64,000 bases of DNA, taken from JAIVJG01 sp964236735 (GTDB lineage Bacteria; Acidobacteriota; Blastocatellia; Pyrinomonadales; Pyrinomonadaceae). The DNA lies in NCBI GenBank assembly GCA_964236735.1, contig CAXSFM010000015.1:37306-101305 (forward strand), written 5' to 3'. Shown piece by piece: positions 53,993-62,797 of this stretch; within the stretch, counting starts at the first letter, position 1; the number at the start of each line of letters is the position of its first letter. Under the pieces are notes generated by a model. That model worked only from the letters and a program-made list of their open reading frames with translations. It searched no databases and was not told the DNA's origin. The position numbers and the translations under genes were made by a program.

Positions 53993-56900
53993 CTATGCCA
54001 TCAGTGACTTGTAAATCTTCTGCGTTTCCGCCGCCGGCTCGACGCCCAACTCTTTTCGCAGCAACTTTCTGAGTGTCTCGTACTGCTCGCGCACGGCCAC
54101 GCGATTGGCCTGCGCCGCGTGCGCGCGCATGATCATGCAATGCACGTCTTCGCGGAACGGGTCTTCGCGCAAAATGTGTTGCGCCATCTGGAGCGAGCGC
54201 GGCCACTCTTCCAACTTCTGCGCCGTCGAGACGAGCGTCTCCAGCAGACGTAAATATTGCTCGCGATAATAAGAGCGTTGCTCCTCGACCCATTCGTCGT
54301 AGCTGCCCGCCATGAACTCGCCGCGATAGAGCGCGACGGCGGCCTCGTAAGATTTAACGAGCGCATCCGGCTCGCGCGAGCGGCGTGCGGCGTCCCCTTC
54401 GGCAACGTGCCGGTCAAACTCCTCGAAGTCAAAACGGTAAGAGAACTCCGGGTTGAGTTGATAATCGCCGTCGCGGTAGAGCAGAAATTTTTGTTTGAGC
54501 GGCTGGTTGCTGTTCAAAGCCTTGCGGATGTGTGAGACGGTCGGGTGAAAATTTTTCTCGACGGAAGCGAAGTCCGCCTCGCCCCAGAACGTGTCAATGA
54601 TCGTGTCCTTAGAGGCGCGTCGGTGGCGGCGCGATGCGATGAAGCACAAAATTTCGCGCGCGCGCTTCGTCACCCACGCATCGGCGGCGAACGGGCGCGC
54701 GGGGTCGCGGTAGATCGCCACCGGGCCGAGCAGGTTGATCGTCAAGTCCGCGACCGGAGACTGGATAGCGTTGACGAGCGCGAACTGCAACTCCTCGACG
54801 ACGGGCGCGACGACTGTACCGGCTGCGATGCTGGCAGGAACGACGGACGATGGCGGCGGCAGTTGCTCGCGTAACTCCTGCGGCAGAAGCTCGGCGGCTT
54901 CCGGCGTGGCGAAGAGTTGCGGATGCTGCGCGACCATGCGCGCGAGCCAGTATTCGTAATCATAGCGCGCCGCGAGATCGAGCGCGCGTCTCAGGTGTTC
55001 GAGCATCGCTGTCTCGTCGTCGCCCGCCAGTTGTTCGCAGACGGCGAGTATGAAAGCTGCCTGCGCCTCATTGTAGTAAAGACTTTGCGCGTGAAAATAT
55101 TTGAGGACTGGCTGTAATTCAGAGCGCGCTTCATCCTGCTTGCCCTGTGCCAGAAGCACGCGCCCGCGCGCGAGCGTTGTGCGTTGGACGCCCATCTCGT
55201 CGCGCGTTGCTGTGCGCGCTTCGATGAGCCGGTCGAGCAACGTGCGCGCTTCTTTGAGGTCGCCCGTCTGCAACGCGAGCACGGCTTTTTCTTCGAGCAG
55301 TTCGGTGCGCGTCAACTCGATGCCGGCCTCGTCGTAGGCGCGCGCCGCGCGGTCATAAAATTCTACGGCGTGCGCCACGTCCTCGCGGCGGCGATAGAGA
55401 TTTCCGTAGGCTTCAAAAATCTCGCCGCGCAAGCCGACCATGTTAAAAAGCTGGCAGCGTTCGAGCGCGAGATCGAGATGCCGCTCGCACGACTGGAACT
55501 CGCCCGTGTGCCAGTAGCAACGCGCGATGTTGAGATGCGCGACCGCCTCCTGCGGCACGGGCGGCGTGTCGGCCTCGTCGCGCAGCATCCGGCGCAGCCA
55601 CTTGAGAGCCTCGCCGAAGTCGCCGCGAATGCCTGCGGGCGTGCCCAGATTGTGCGCGATGAGGCGCGCGTAGTAAGCGTCGCCGCGCTCCTCCGCCGTC
55701 TGGAGCGCGGCGCGAAACTCGCGCTCGGCCTCCGTCCATTTTCCCAGCGCGACGAGGCACAGCCCGCGCGTGTTGCCGCACTTCGTCCGCACGACGGAAC
55801 GCTCATCAGAGAGCGCGACGGCGCGGTCGAGATAGGAAAAAGAAGTCTCGCAGTCGCCGCGACGGCGCGCGATGGTGGCGAGCGAGTGGAGAGTTTCCGC
55901 CTCGCCCTCTTGATCATCCTGCTCGTGCAGCAGAGACGCTGCGCGCCGAAAAAGCGACTGCGCCGCGTCGTACTCGTCGCGCAGTCGCGAGACTTCGGCG
56001 CGATGCGCGAGAGCGCGTGGATGCTTCTCAAGCACGGCGGCAGGCAGCGCATCGGCGAACGCGGCGAGCGAGGAAAGCGCGCCCGCTGAAATCCACGCGC
56101 CTCCGCGCTCGGCTATCGTCTGCGCCGCGCGCTCGAAATCTTCCGCCGCGAGCAGATGATGCATGGCCGGCTCCCACTGCTCGCGCGCCAGAAAATAGAC
56201 GGCGATGCGCGCGTGCTCGGCGGCGAGTCCGGCGCGCCCCCGTTCGACTCTCAGGCGGCGTTGCAGGAAGCCGCGAAAGAGCGGGTGGAGGCGATAGTCT
56301 TCGCCGCGCCCATCGGAGGCGAGCGTCATAAAAACGTTGCGGCGCACGAGCGTCTGAAGCATCCGGTTGTTATGCGCTTCCGGGTAAAGATAGCTGCACG
56401 CCTGCGGCTCGATGCGCTCCAGCAGTGAAATGTTGAGCAGAAAACGCTGCACGTCTTCCGGCTCATCTGCAAAGACTTCTTCGGCGAAGTAGTCGAAGAT
56501 GTCGCGTTCGGACTGGCGCAAGACTTCGATTAAGTCGGGTGAAGTCGCCGCCTCGCCTTCGGGCAGGCTGCCGCGCGACGCGAGCGCCTGGCGTTGCGCG
56601 ACCTGACGGACGAGTTGCAGCGCGGTGATCCAGCCGTGCGTCCGCTCGCGGTATTCGGCTAACTGTTCCGTAGTCAATTCGAGATCGAAAACTTTGCGAA
56701 AAAGTTCCCGCGTCTCTTCGTCTGTGAAGAGCAGTTCCTGCCGGTCAATGATGGAGAGCGAGTCGTGCGTGCGAAGGCGCGAGAGCGCGAGCGGCGGGAT
56801 GTCGCGCGAGATGATGATGACGTGAATCACGTCTGGCAGATACGCGAGCAGCCGATCAACGACGCGATGCACGGGCGTCTCCGCGCCAAGATGATGATAG

Positions 56901-57415
56901 TCGTCGAGAACAAGTATGAGTTGCTGCTCGACGCAATCGAGCACTTCATTCAAGAGCACGTCAACGGCGCGCTCCGGCTGTTGCGCGAGTTCCTTCGCCG
57001 CCTCCTGCATGTAAGAAAAAGTCGCTTCGCCGAAGCCGGGGATGACCTGCTTGATGCCGTGCGTGACGTAGCCGAGAAAGACGAGCGGGTCTGAGTCCGT
57101 GTGGTCGAGTTGATACCAGACAAAGGGATGCGCGTGCGTGCGTATGAAGTCGGCGACGAGCGTCGTCTTGCCGGAGCCGGCGTTGGCGGTGACGAGCGTG
57201 ACCGGATGCGCGAGATTTTGCACGAGCCGCTCGACGAGGCGCGGACGCGGCAGCAGTTGCGGCGCGGGACGCGGCGGCAGCAACTTCGTCCGCAGGAAAA
57301 AGTTTGGAGGCGATGCCAACGGCGACGCGGACGCAAGCGCGCCTGCCAGCGGAGGCACGAGCGCGCCGGTTCCCGTCTGAAGTGATTTTTCTCGCGGCGG
57401 CCTGTCGGTCATCAA
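53993..57415 (-). CDS. STAND ATPase-TPR-BTAD transcriptional regulator (SARP/MalT-like)
   Basis: The protein has 1140 residues. A MalT-like NTPase spans about 45-400: Walker A TANAGSGKTTLVADF (Lys83), Walker B LILVLDDYHHL, sensor HVIIISRDIPPLALSRLR, and the G-W-x-T-A-L-Q-L motif. TPR-like helices cover about 400-860. A winged-helix domain (ADLTINLLGPVAIYRDPARP, KRAREILCFIASRRHRRASK) and a bacterial transcriptional activation domain follow (about 900-1140). Such proteins act as ligand-gated switches: the NTPase oligomerises when an inducer binds and the winged helix binds direct repeats in promoters. It sits upstream of the two subtilases in the same direction, so it may control them. Confidence 0.88.
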   Translation of the reverse strand: MMTDRPPREKSLQTGTGALVPPLAGALASASPLASPPNFFLRTKLLPPRPAPQLLPRPRLVERLVQNLAHPVTLVTANAGSGKTTLVADFIRTHAHPFVWYQLDHTDSDPLVFLGYVTHGIKQVIPGFGEATFSYMQEAAKELAQQPERAVDVLLNEVLDCVEQQLILVLDDYHHLGAETPVHRVVDRLLAYLPDVIHVIIISRDIPPLALSRLRTHDSLSIIDRQELLFTDEETRELFRKVFDLELTTEQLAEYRERTHGWITALQLVRQVAQRQALASRGSLPEGEAATSPDLIEVLRQSERDIFDYFAEEVFADEPEDVQRFLLNISLLERIEPQACSYLYPEAHNNRMLQTLVRRNVFMTLASDGRGEDYRLHPLFRGFLQRRLRVERGRAGLAAEHARIAVYFLAREQWEPAMHHLLAAEDFERAAQTIAERGGAWISAGALSSLAAFADALPAAVLEKHPRALAHRAEVSRLRDEYDAAQSLFRRAASLLHEQDDQEGEAETLHSLATIARRRGDCETSFSYLDRAVALSDERSVVRTKCGNTRGLCLVALGKWTEAEREFRAALQTAEERGDAYYARLIAHNLGTPAGIRGDFGEALKWLRRMLRDEADTPPVPQEAVAHLNIARCYWHTGEFQSCERHLDLALERCQLFNMVGLRGEIFEAYGNLYRRREDVAHAVEFYDRAARAYDEAGIELTRTELLEEKAVLALQTGDLKEARTLLDRLIEARTATRDEMGVQRTTLARGRVLLAQGKQDEARSELQPVLKYFHAQSLYYNEAQAAFILAVCEQLAGDDETAMLEHLRRALDLAARYDYEYWLARMVAQHPQLFATPEAAELLPQELREQLPPPSSVVPASIAAGTVVAPVVEELQFALVNAIQSPVADLTINLLGPVAIYRDPARPFAADAWVTKRAREILCFIASRRHRRASKDTIIDTFWGEADFASVEKNFHPTVSHIRKALNSNQPLKQKFLLYRDGDYQLNPEFSYRFDFEEFDRHVAEGDAARRSREPDALVKSYEAAVALYRGEFMAGSYDEWVEEQRSYYREQYLRLLETLVSTAQKLEEWPRSLQMAQHILREDPFREDVHCMIMRAHAAQANRVAVREQYETLRKLLRKELGVEPAAETQKIYKSLMA

Positions 57416-57522
57416 GCTCTAGCCCTCATCGCAGGGGAGCGGTTTCGGCGTGAGGGTTAAACTTGGGTCATCCTTATATCGCAGTTTACGCCCGGATGCG
57501 ACTATCGCGGCCAGAGACCGTC

Positions 57523-58338
57523 TCAGGTCATGCCCGGCGAAGTCTTCTCGAATCCTTTCAAGACGTGCGGCGCGCGACGTTTAGCGCGAACGCCCCGCGC
57601 GGCGACGGCGAACGGTTTCGCGGCGGCGTCAGCAATACTCTCCGCACACGCACGGGCGTCGAGTTGTGCGGCGCGCCCGCGCGTGTCGGCGAGCGCGGCT
57701 TCGGCACACTCGTCGGAGAGGCCGTAGCTGGCGAACAGTTCGCGCGCTTCCCCCGCGTTGAAGGCCAGCGCCGGCTCATCAATCACGCACAGCGTCTGTT
57801 TTGAACGCATCCGCCAGAGCGGCGTCGGCGGCAAGCTTCTGCCGATCAGACAGATGTGGACTTCGCGCGGCAAAAGCGGCAGCAGGCGACGGAAGAGCGG
57901 GATCATCCAGTCGGCGTCGAAGACGAGATGCAAGTCATCTATGACGATCAACAGAGGCTCGCTCTCTTCCAGCAATTCATAGACGAAATACTCGACGAGC
58001 AGAGGCACGTCTTCCAGTCCGACGCGCTCGCCGCCGACGCGCTCCAACGTCTGACGACCGAACCCTTGACGCCCTGCGGCCTCGACGCTGGCGCACAAAT
58101 ATTGAAAGAAGACGGGCAAGTCAGCGTCCGGCGCGTCCACTTTGTACCACGCCGCACGCCGTCCGCATTGACGAGCGAAATCGGTCGCGAGCATGGTTTT
58201 GCCCGTGCCCGTGCGCCCCTGAATGATGGTCGAGTTGCAGCCGGCGAGGCTTTCTCGCAGCGTCGTAATCAGCCGCGCGCGTGAAATGCGGGGCACATCC
58301 GTAGGAGGCGCGATTTTGTCTGGAATCAACGAGGTCAT
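57523..58338 (-). CDS. Stand-alone STAND/MalT-type NTPase domain
   Basis: The 271-residue product is only an NTPase: TTLRESLAGCNSTIIQGRTG, then TGKTMLATDF (Walker A, in all GRTGTGKT), ESEPLLIVIDDLHLVFDADW (Walker B) and VHICLIGRSLPPTPLWRMRS (sensor). These are the same order and spacing as in the neighbouring 1140-residue regulator, but the TPR, winged-helix and activation domains are missing. It starts at ATG 58338 (GAGAG upstream). It could be a truncated duplicate or a regulator that heterodimerises with the large protein. Confidence 0.7.
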   Translation of the reverse strand: MTSLIPDKIAPPTDVPRISRARLITTLRESLAGCNSTIIQGRTGTGKTMLATDFARQCGRRAAWYKVDAPDADLPVFFQYLCASVEAAGRQGFGRQTLERVGGERVGLEDVPLLVEYFVYELLEESEPLLIVIDDLHLVFDADWMIPLFRRLLPLLPREVHICLIGRSLPPTPLWRMRSKQTLCVIDEPALAFNAGEARELFASYGLSDECAEAALADTRGRAAQLDARACAESIADAAAKPFAVAARGVRAKRRAPHVLKGFEKTSPGMT

Positions 58339-58590
58339 CTGTGTATCTCTCAAACTTTCCCATGCACTGAAAACACGGATTCTTGTCAATCCGGCAAGAG
58401 GGCAGACCTTGCCCTCAACTAACATGTGCGGGAATTTAACTGGCGAGACTTGAGAAATACTTGAGGAGCGTGCGGCGTGCAAAATTTAGAGTGCGTTACC
58501 GTTGCGGCCTTCTGTGACCAAACGCTCGACGACTGCCCGCTCTATTCTTGAACTCTCATTTTTGAGATGCACGAATTTGAGAGACTATAA

Positions 58591-59517
58591 CTAACTGCCG
58601 ATCTCCAAAAATCCTTCGCCCATGAAATAAGCCTCACCGCCGACTTTGACGCTGCTGATCTCGCCGCCTTCGCGCGCGATTTTAATTTTGATGAAGCTCG
58701 GACGCTTCATCTCCAGCCCCTGCTCGCTGATTAACTCGACTTCAGGCTCTGCTGCGACGAGGCCGTGACGCACGAAATAGCTTCCGAGCGGGCCGCTGGC
58801 TCCGCCGGTCGCGGGGTCTTCGACGATGCCGAGCAGCGGCGCGAACATGCGGCTGTGGACGGTTGAAGTGGCGTGCTCGACTTCGCGAGTGAAGACGAAG
58901 ACTTCCGTAATCTTCAAGTCGCGCAGGGCACGCTCCATCACGTCCTGGCGCGGGCGGGCGCGGCGGGCGGCGTCGAGCGTCCTGAGCGGCACGAAGAGAA
59001 ACGGCACGCCGCACGAGACGACTTCGAGCGGCAAGTCAGCGGCGATGTCTTCCACGTTGAGCGAGAGCATTTCCGCCGCCGCGCGCACGTCTTCAAAGCG
59101 CGGGCCAAACTTGGGAAGCGGCTGGCTCATCTCGGCGTAGGCGGGCTGCCCGTTTTTGTACTCGACGCGCACCGGCACGGGGCCGACGCCTTCTTCGAGC
59201 GTGATCGTCGTTTCACCGCCGCCATCGTCATCGCCGCGCGCGATCATCTGCTCGCGCGCCAGCACAAAGGTCGTGCCGATGGTCGGATGCCCGGCCATCG
59301 GCAACTCGGACGAAGGCGTAAAAATACGAACCTGATAATCGTGGCGCGCGTCCTGGGGCGGCAGCACGAAGGTCGTCTCCGAGAGATTGAACTCTTTGGC
59401 GATCTCCTGCATCACGGCAGTCGAAAGCCCGCGCCCGTTCGTGAAAACGGCGAGCGGGTTACCGCCAAAGGCTCGATCTGTGAACACATCAACGCGGTGG
59501 TAATGAAGTTTCCTCAA
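58591..59517 (-). CDS. PhzF-family isomerase/epimerase
   Basis: The 308-residue protein shows the PhzF pattern: FTDRAFGGNPLAVFTNGRGL, the catalytic Glu in FNLSETTFVLPP, FTPSSELPMAGHPTIGTTFV, then GVPFLFVPLRTLDAA and EDPATGGASGPLGSYFVRHG in the second half. The duplicated diaminopimelate-epimerase fold is complete and of normal length. PhzF enzymes isomerise small acids; most homologues have unknown substrates and no phenazine genes lie nearby. The ~250-nt gap upstream of the STAND NTPase has no visible gene. Confidence 0.88.
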   Translation of the reverse strand: MRKLHYHRVDVFTDRAFGGNPLAVFTNGRGLSTAVMQEIAKEFNLSETTFVLPPQDARHDYQVRIFTPSSELPMAGHPTIGTTFVLAREQMIARGDDDGGGETTITLEEGVGPVPVRVEYKNGQPAYAEMSQPLPKFGPRFEDVRAAAEMLSLNVEDIAADLPLEVVSCGVPFLFVPLRTLDAARRARPRQDVMERALRDLKITEVFVFTREVEHATSTVHSRMFAPLLGIVEDPATGGASGPLGSYFVRHGLVAAEPEVELISEQGLEMKRPSFIKIKIAREGGEISSVKVGGEAYFMGEGFLEIGS

Positions 59518-59797
59518 CGCTTTTTCCTCCTCAACTTTTCATAGAGCAATTTCTTGCCGCCCGGCCACGATGCGCGCGCGAAGCGAATGTTAACACGAGC
59601 GCGGCGCGCGCTTGAGTGCGCCCCTTGAGCGCGGAACATCCTTTGGTCTCGCGCTCTTTAACAACTGAATCAACGCCACAATGTATTTTCCGCCAAACTC
59701 GCGGCACTGTCCGGCAGGCGAATAATTCTCGCCGCGAAACCACGTTCAGCAGACCGCGACCGAAAGCGCAGGACAAACTGCTCAGGGGAAAATTTTT

Positions 59798-61540
59798 ATG
59801 AACCACACAAGCCAACTCATCCATCAGAGCGCGAAACTCGCGAGCATCTTTTTTCTGATGTTCCTTTTCGTGCTCACTAACACACACACTTACGCCGCCT
59901 CTGGCTCCAGCGGATCCCCGACGCCGACGCCATCACCAACGGCGACGCCGACGCCATCACCGACGACCACACCGACACCGAAGGCAACGCCCACTCCAAC
60001 GGCGACACCAACGCCATCGCCGACGGCGACACCGACACCGACGCCCGGCGCGACACCAACGCCGACGCCAAACGCCACGCCCGTCCACATCGAAGCGGAC
60101 TTGGCGGGCGCGACGCTCAACGGCCTGGACCCGAAGGGCGAAGCGGAGTTCGAGTCAGAGGCGGGCGGCAATCAGGAGTTCAAGGTCAAGGTCGAGAACG
60201 TCAATCTGCCGAACGGCACAACGCTCAACGTCCTTGTGGACAATATCAAAGTCGGGACGATCACGCTCAACTCTCTGAAAGGCGAGTTGAAGTTTGAAGC
60301 GGAACACGGGCAGACCTTGCCGCAGATCAATTCACGCACGCGCATCGTCGTCACGAGCGCGGCGGGCGCGACCGTTGTCGCAGGCTCTTTCTCGAACATC
60401 GCGCCGCCGCCTGTGCCCGGCCCCGTGCCGATGCCGACACCGTCGAACGGCCAGACACGTCTGGAGTCGCGGCTCGCGGGCGCAGCTATCAACGGCCTCG
60501 TGCCGAAGGGCGCGGCCAAGTTCCTCGTGCGCGACGACGGACGGCGCAAGTTGAGCGTCGAAGTCGAGAAGGTCAACTTACCCGCCGGGACGATTTTGAG
60601 CGTCTTCGTGGACAACGTGAAAGTTGGAGAAATCACGCTTAACGCGACGCTCGAAAATGAATTTGAGATCGAGTCGGAACACGGCCAGAGCGTGCCGAAC
60701 GTCACGACCGCCTCAACCGTCGCCGTCACGAGCGCGCAGGGCGCGACGATTTTGAGCGGCGTCTTCAACACTGCGGGACTGCCCATCGCAGGCCGCGACA
60801 TTGACGACACGCAGTTTTTCGTCGAGCAGCACTACCGCGACTTCTTCGACCGCGAGGCGGACGATAACGGCCTCGATTTCTGGAAGACGCAGATCGCGCA
60901 GTGCGGCGCGGACGCGGCGTGCGTCGAGCGTGCGCGCGTCAACACGTCGGGCGCGTTCTTCCTCTCGATTGAATTTCAGCAGACGGGCTTCCTGCTCTAT
61001 CGCTTCCACAAAGAGTCTTTCGGGCAGATGCCGCGACGCAACGATTTCCTCGTGGACATGCAATCAATCGCGCAGGGCGTCATCGTCGGCGCGAACGGGT
61101 GGGAACAGAAGCTTGAAGACAACAAGCGCGCCGCCGCCGAACGCTTCGTCAACCGGCAGGACTTCCGCGAACGCTTCAACGGATTGAGCGACGACAATTT
61201 CGTGGACGCGCTCTTCCGCAATGCGGGTCTCACGCCGGCGCAAACTGAGCGCGAAGACCTCGTGAGCGGCCTCCGCGCGGGACGCGAAACGCGCGGCGCT
61301 GTCTTGCGCCACGTCGCCGAGCACGCAGAGTTCGAGCGCAGCGAACACAATTCGGCCTTCGTGCTCATGCAATACTTCGGCTACCTTCATCGCAACCCGG
61401 ACGAAGGCGCAGACCGGGACCTCTCCGGCTTCAACTTCTGGCGCAAGAAGCTCGAAGACAACGGCGGCGACTTCCAGCGCGCCGAGATGGTCAAAGCCTT
61501 CATCTCATCCGGCGAGTACCGCAGCCGTTTCGACTGGTAG
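59798..61540 (+). CDS. Secreted DUF4214 protein with Pro-Thr linker and duplicated beta-domain
   Basis: The 580-residue protein has a signal peptide (ASIFFLMFLFVLTNTHTYA), then ~60 residues of T-P-T/A-T-P-S-P repeats, a flexible spacer. Two homologous ~100-residue units follow (GATLNGLDPKGEAEF...VNLPNGTTLNVLVDNIKVG and GAAINGLVPKGAAKF...VNLPAGTILSVFVDNVKVG). The C-terminus from about 335 is DUF4214-like (QHYRDFFDREADDNGLDFW, FGYLHRNPDEGADRDL). DUF4214 occurs in surface and adhesin-like proteins. The N-terminal start is supported by AGGGGAAA upstream. Function is not known. Confidence 0.8.
   Translation: MNHTSQLIHQSAKLASIFFLMFLFVLTNTHTYAASGSSGSPTPTPSPTATPTPSPTTTPTPKATPTPTATPTPSPTATPTPTPGATPTPTPNATPVHIEADLAGATLNGLDPKGEAEFESEAGGNQEFKVKVENVNLPNGTTLNVLVDNIKVGTITLNSLKGELKFEAEHGQTLPQINSRTRIVVTSAAGATVVAGSFSNIAPPPVPGPVPMPTPSNGQTRLESRLAGAAINGLVPKGAAKFLVRDDGRRKLSVEVEKVNLPAGTILSVFVDNVKVGEITLNATLENEFEIESEHGQSVPNVTTASTVAVTSAQGATILSGVFNTAGLPIAGRDIDDTQFFVEQHYRDFFDREADDNGLDFWKTQIAQCGADAACVERARVNTSGAFFLSIEFQQTGFLLYRFHKESFGQMPRRNDFLVDMQSIAQGVIVGANGWEQKLEDNKRAAAERFVNRQDFRERFNGLSDDNFVDALFRNAGLTPAQTEREDLVSGLRAGRETRGAVLRHVAEHAEFERSEHNSAFVLMQYFGYLHRNPDEGADRDLSGFNFWRKKLEDNGGDFQRAEMVKAFISSGEYRSRFDW
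59914..60085. repeat. Pro-Thr codon repeat (ACGCCGACGCCATCACCAAC-type)
   Basis: Short tandem codon repeats encode the TPTPSPTATP linker of the DUF4214 protein. They are liable to slippage. Confidence 0.8.
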
Positions 61541-61678
61541 AAGAAGACAGAAGGCAGAAAGCAGTAGGCAGAAGGCAGTCAAGAATCACGAGCATCTTGA
61601 CTGCCTTCTGCTTTTTACTCCTGAAGAAGCAAAGCCTCTTTAACTGCCTACTGCTTTCTGCCTACTGTCTTCCGCCTT
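61541..61678. repeat. Heptad foldback (GCAGTAG/GCAGAAG-type), copy C
   Basis: The left arm carries 7-mers such as GCAGAAA-GCAGTAG-GCAGAAG-GCAGTCA. The right side repeats TGACTGC, CTTCTGC, CTGCCTA, CTGCTTT and CTGCCTA. It lies in the convergent gap between the DUF4214 and MBL genes and includes the final codons and TAG stop of the MBL gene. Confidence 0.8.
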
Positions 61679-62579
61679 CCGGCAGCGTCCACGTCTCGCC
61701 GATTTCCTTGAGCGTGATGCGCCAGTTCTCTGTTCCCGCCGCCTTCAACAGACGCGCGATGGGTTCGCCCGCCGGCTCGCGGCTCAGTCGAAACGTCGAG
61801 TGATGCATGGGCAGGATAAATTTCGCGTTCATCTCGCGCGCCATCTGCCAGGATTGTTCGGGGTTGGCGTGCGCGTTGATGTAGGGATCGTATGCACCGA
61901 TGGGCAGGACGGCGAGGTCAATTTTTGTGCGACGACGCGCAAGCTGTGCGAAGACTTTCGTGTAAGCCGTGTCGCCGCCGAAGACAAGCGCGTGCCCGTT
62001 TTTTTCGATGAGGAAACCGCCGTAGCCACGATGCCTGTCCGTCAATTTACGCGCGCCCCAATGATTGACTTCGAGCGACTCGATGCGCGCGCCGTTAATC
62101 TCGACTGCTTCGCCCCACGCCAACTCATCAACCTGCGAGAAGCGTCGCACAAGATCGGCGTTTCCCTTTTGCACGACAACTCGCGTCGCGCGCGGCAGAC
62201 GCTTGAGCGTTCCCAGATCGCAGTGATCCATGTGCGCGTGCGAGACGAGTACGGCGTCGAGCGCGGGCAATTCACTCGCGGCAAGCGCCGGAAGCACCAG
62301 CCTGCGCGGGCCGAGCGTCATGCCTGCGGCGCGCACTCCGACGCGCGTGCGAAGCGCGGGGTCGGTCAACAACCACGTCCCGTAAAAGTTAATCAGCACC
62401 GTCGCATGACCGAGCCACGCCACGGTCAGACGCTCGTCGCTCCACTCCGCAGGATGCGGGCGATGCGGCGCGGGCAACACCGACTCGCGCGTCTCCTGCA
62501 TCCGGTCGGCCACGAATTTGCCCGCAAAACGTCGCGCGAAACTCGTGTAAGTCCGCAGTTCATTGATGGAAATGCTCAT
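61662..62579 (-). CDS. MBL-fold metallo-hydrolase (UlaG/NAPE-PLD-like)
   Basis: The 305-residue protein from ATG 62579 has the two-metal site SHAHMDHCDLGT (H-x-H-x-D-H), VTVAWLGHATVLINFYGTWL-like start strands, VNHWGARKLTDRHRGYGGFL, FGGDTAYTK and LPMHHSTFRLS. These are typical of the UlaG/N-acyl-phosphatidylethanolamine hydrolase group of MBL enzymes. Substrate is not known. Its last codons lie inside a heptad foldback that also supplies the TAG stop. Confidence 0.87.
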   Translation of the reverse strand: MSISINELRTYTSFARRFAGKFVADRMQETRESVLPAPHRPHPAEWSDERLTVAWLGHATVLINFYGTWLLTDPALRTRVGVRAAGMTLGPRRLVLPALAASELPALDAVLVSHAHMDHCDLGTLKRLPRATRVVVQKGNADLVRRFSQVDELAWGEAVEINGARIESLEVNHWGARKLTDRHRGYGGFLIEKNGHALVFGGDTAYTKVFAQLARRRTKIDLAVLPIGAYDPYINAHANPEQSWQMAREMNAKFILPMHHSTFRLSREPAGEPIARLLKAAGTENWRITLKEIGETWTLPEGGRQ

Positions 62580-62797
62580 GTTAACTTTTAGATGCCGCGT
62601 CTGCGCCCGGCGTGCGCCCGGCTGGTGCGGCGCGTATGCTTGCGTGCGATTCCGAGCGATTTCCGCGCCAGTCGCCTCAATCGAGATGCGCGTTTTCGAT
62701 TTTGCGCCGGATAAACGAACGATTTGGCGTCGCGGCGCATCCATCAACTTCGCGCTTTGATTATATAGCCCGCTCCGTCCCGAAAGATTCAGCCTTT

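Noticed and set aside
55184..56089. 301-codon plus-strand frame opposite the STAND regulator
   Set aside because: Shadow of a well-supported gene with no motif or start signal.
62612..62797. N-terminal extension of the last secreted protein
   Set aside because: A clean signal peptide begins at ATG 62798; the upstream codons are Arg/Ala-rich and overlap the promoter region.
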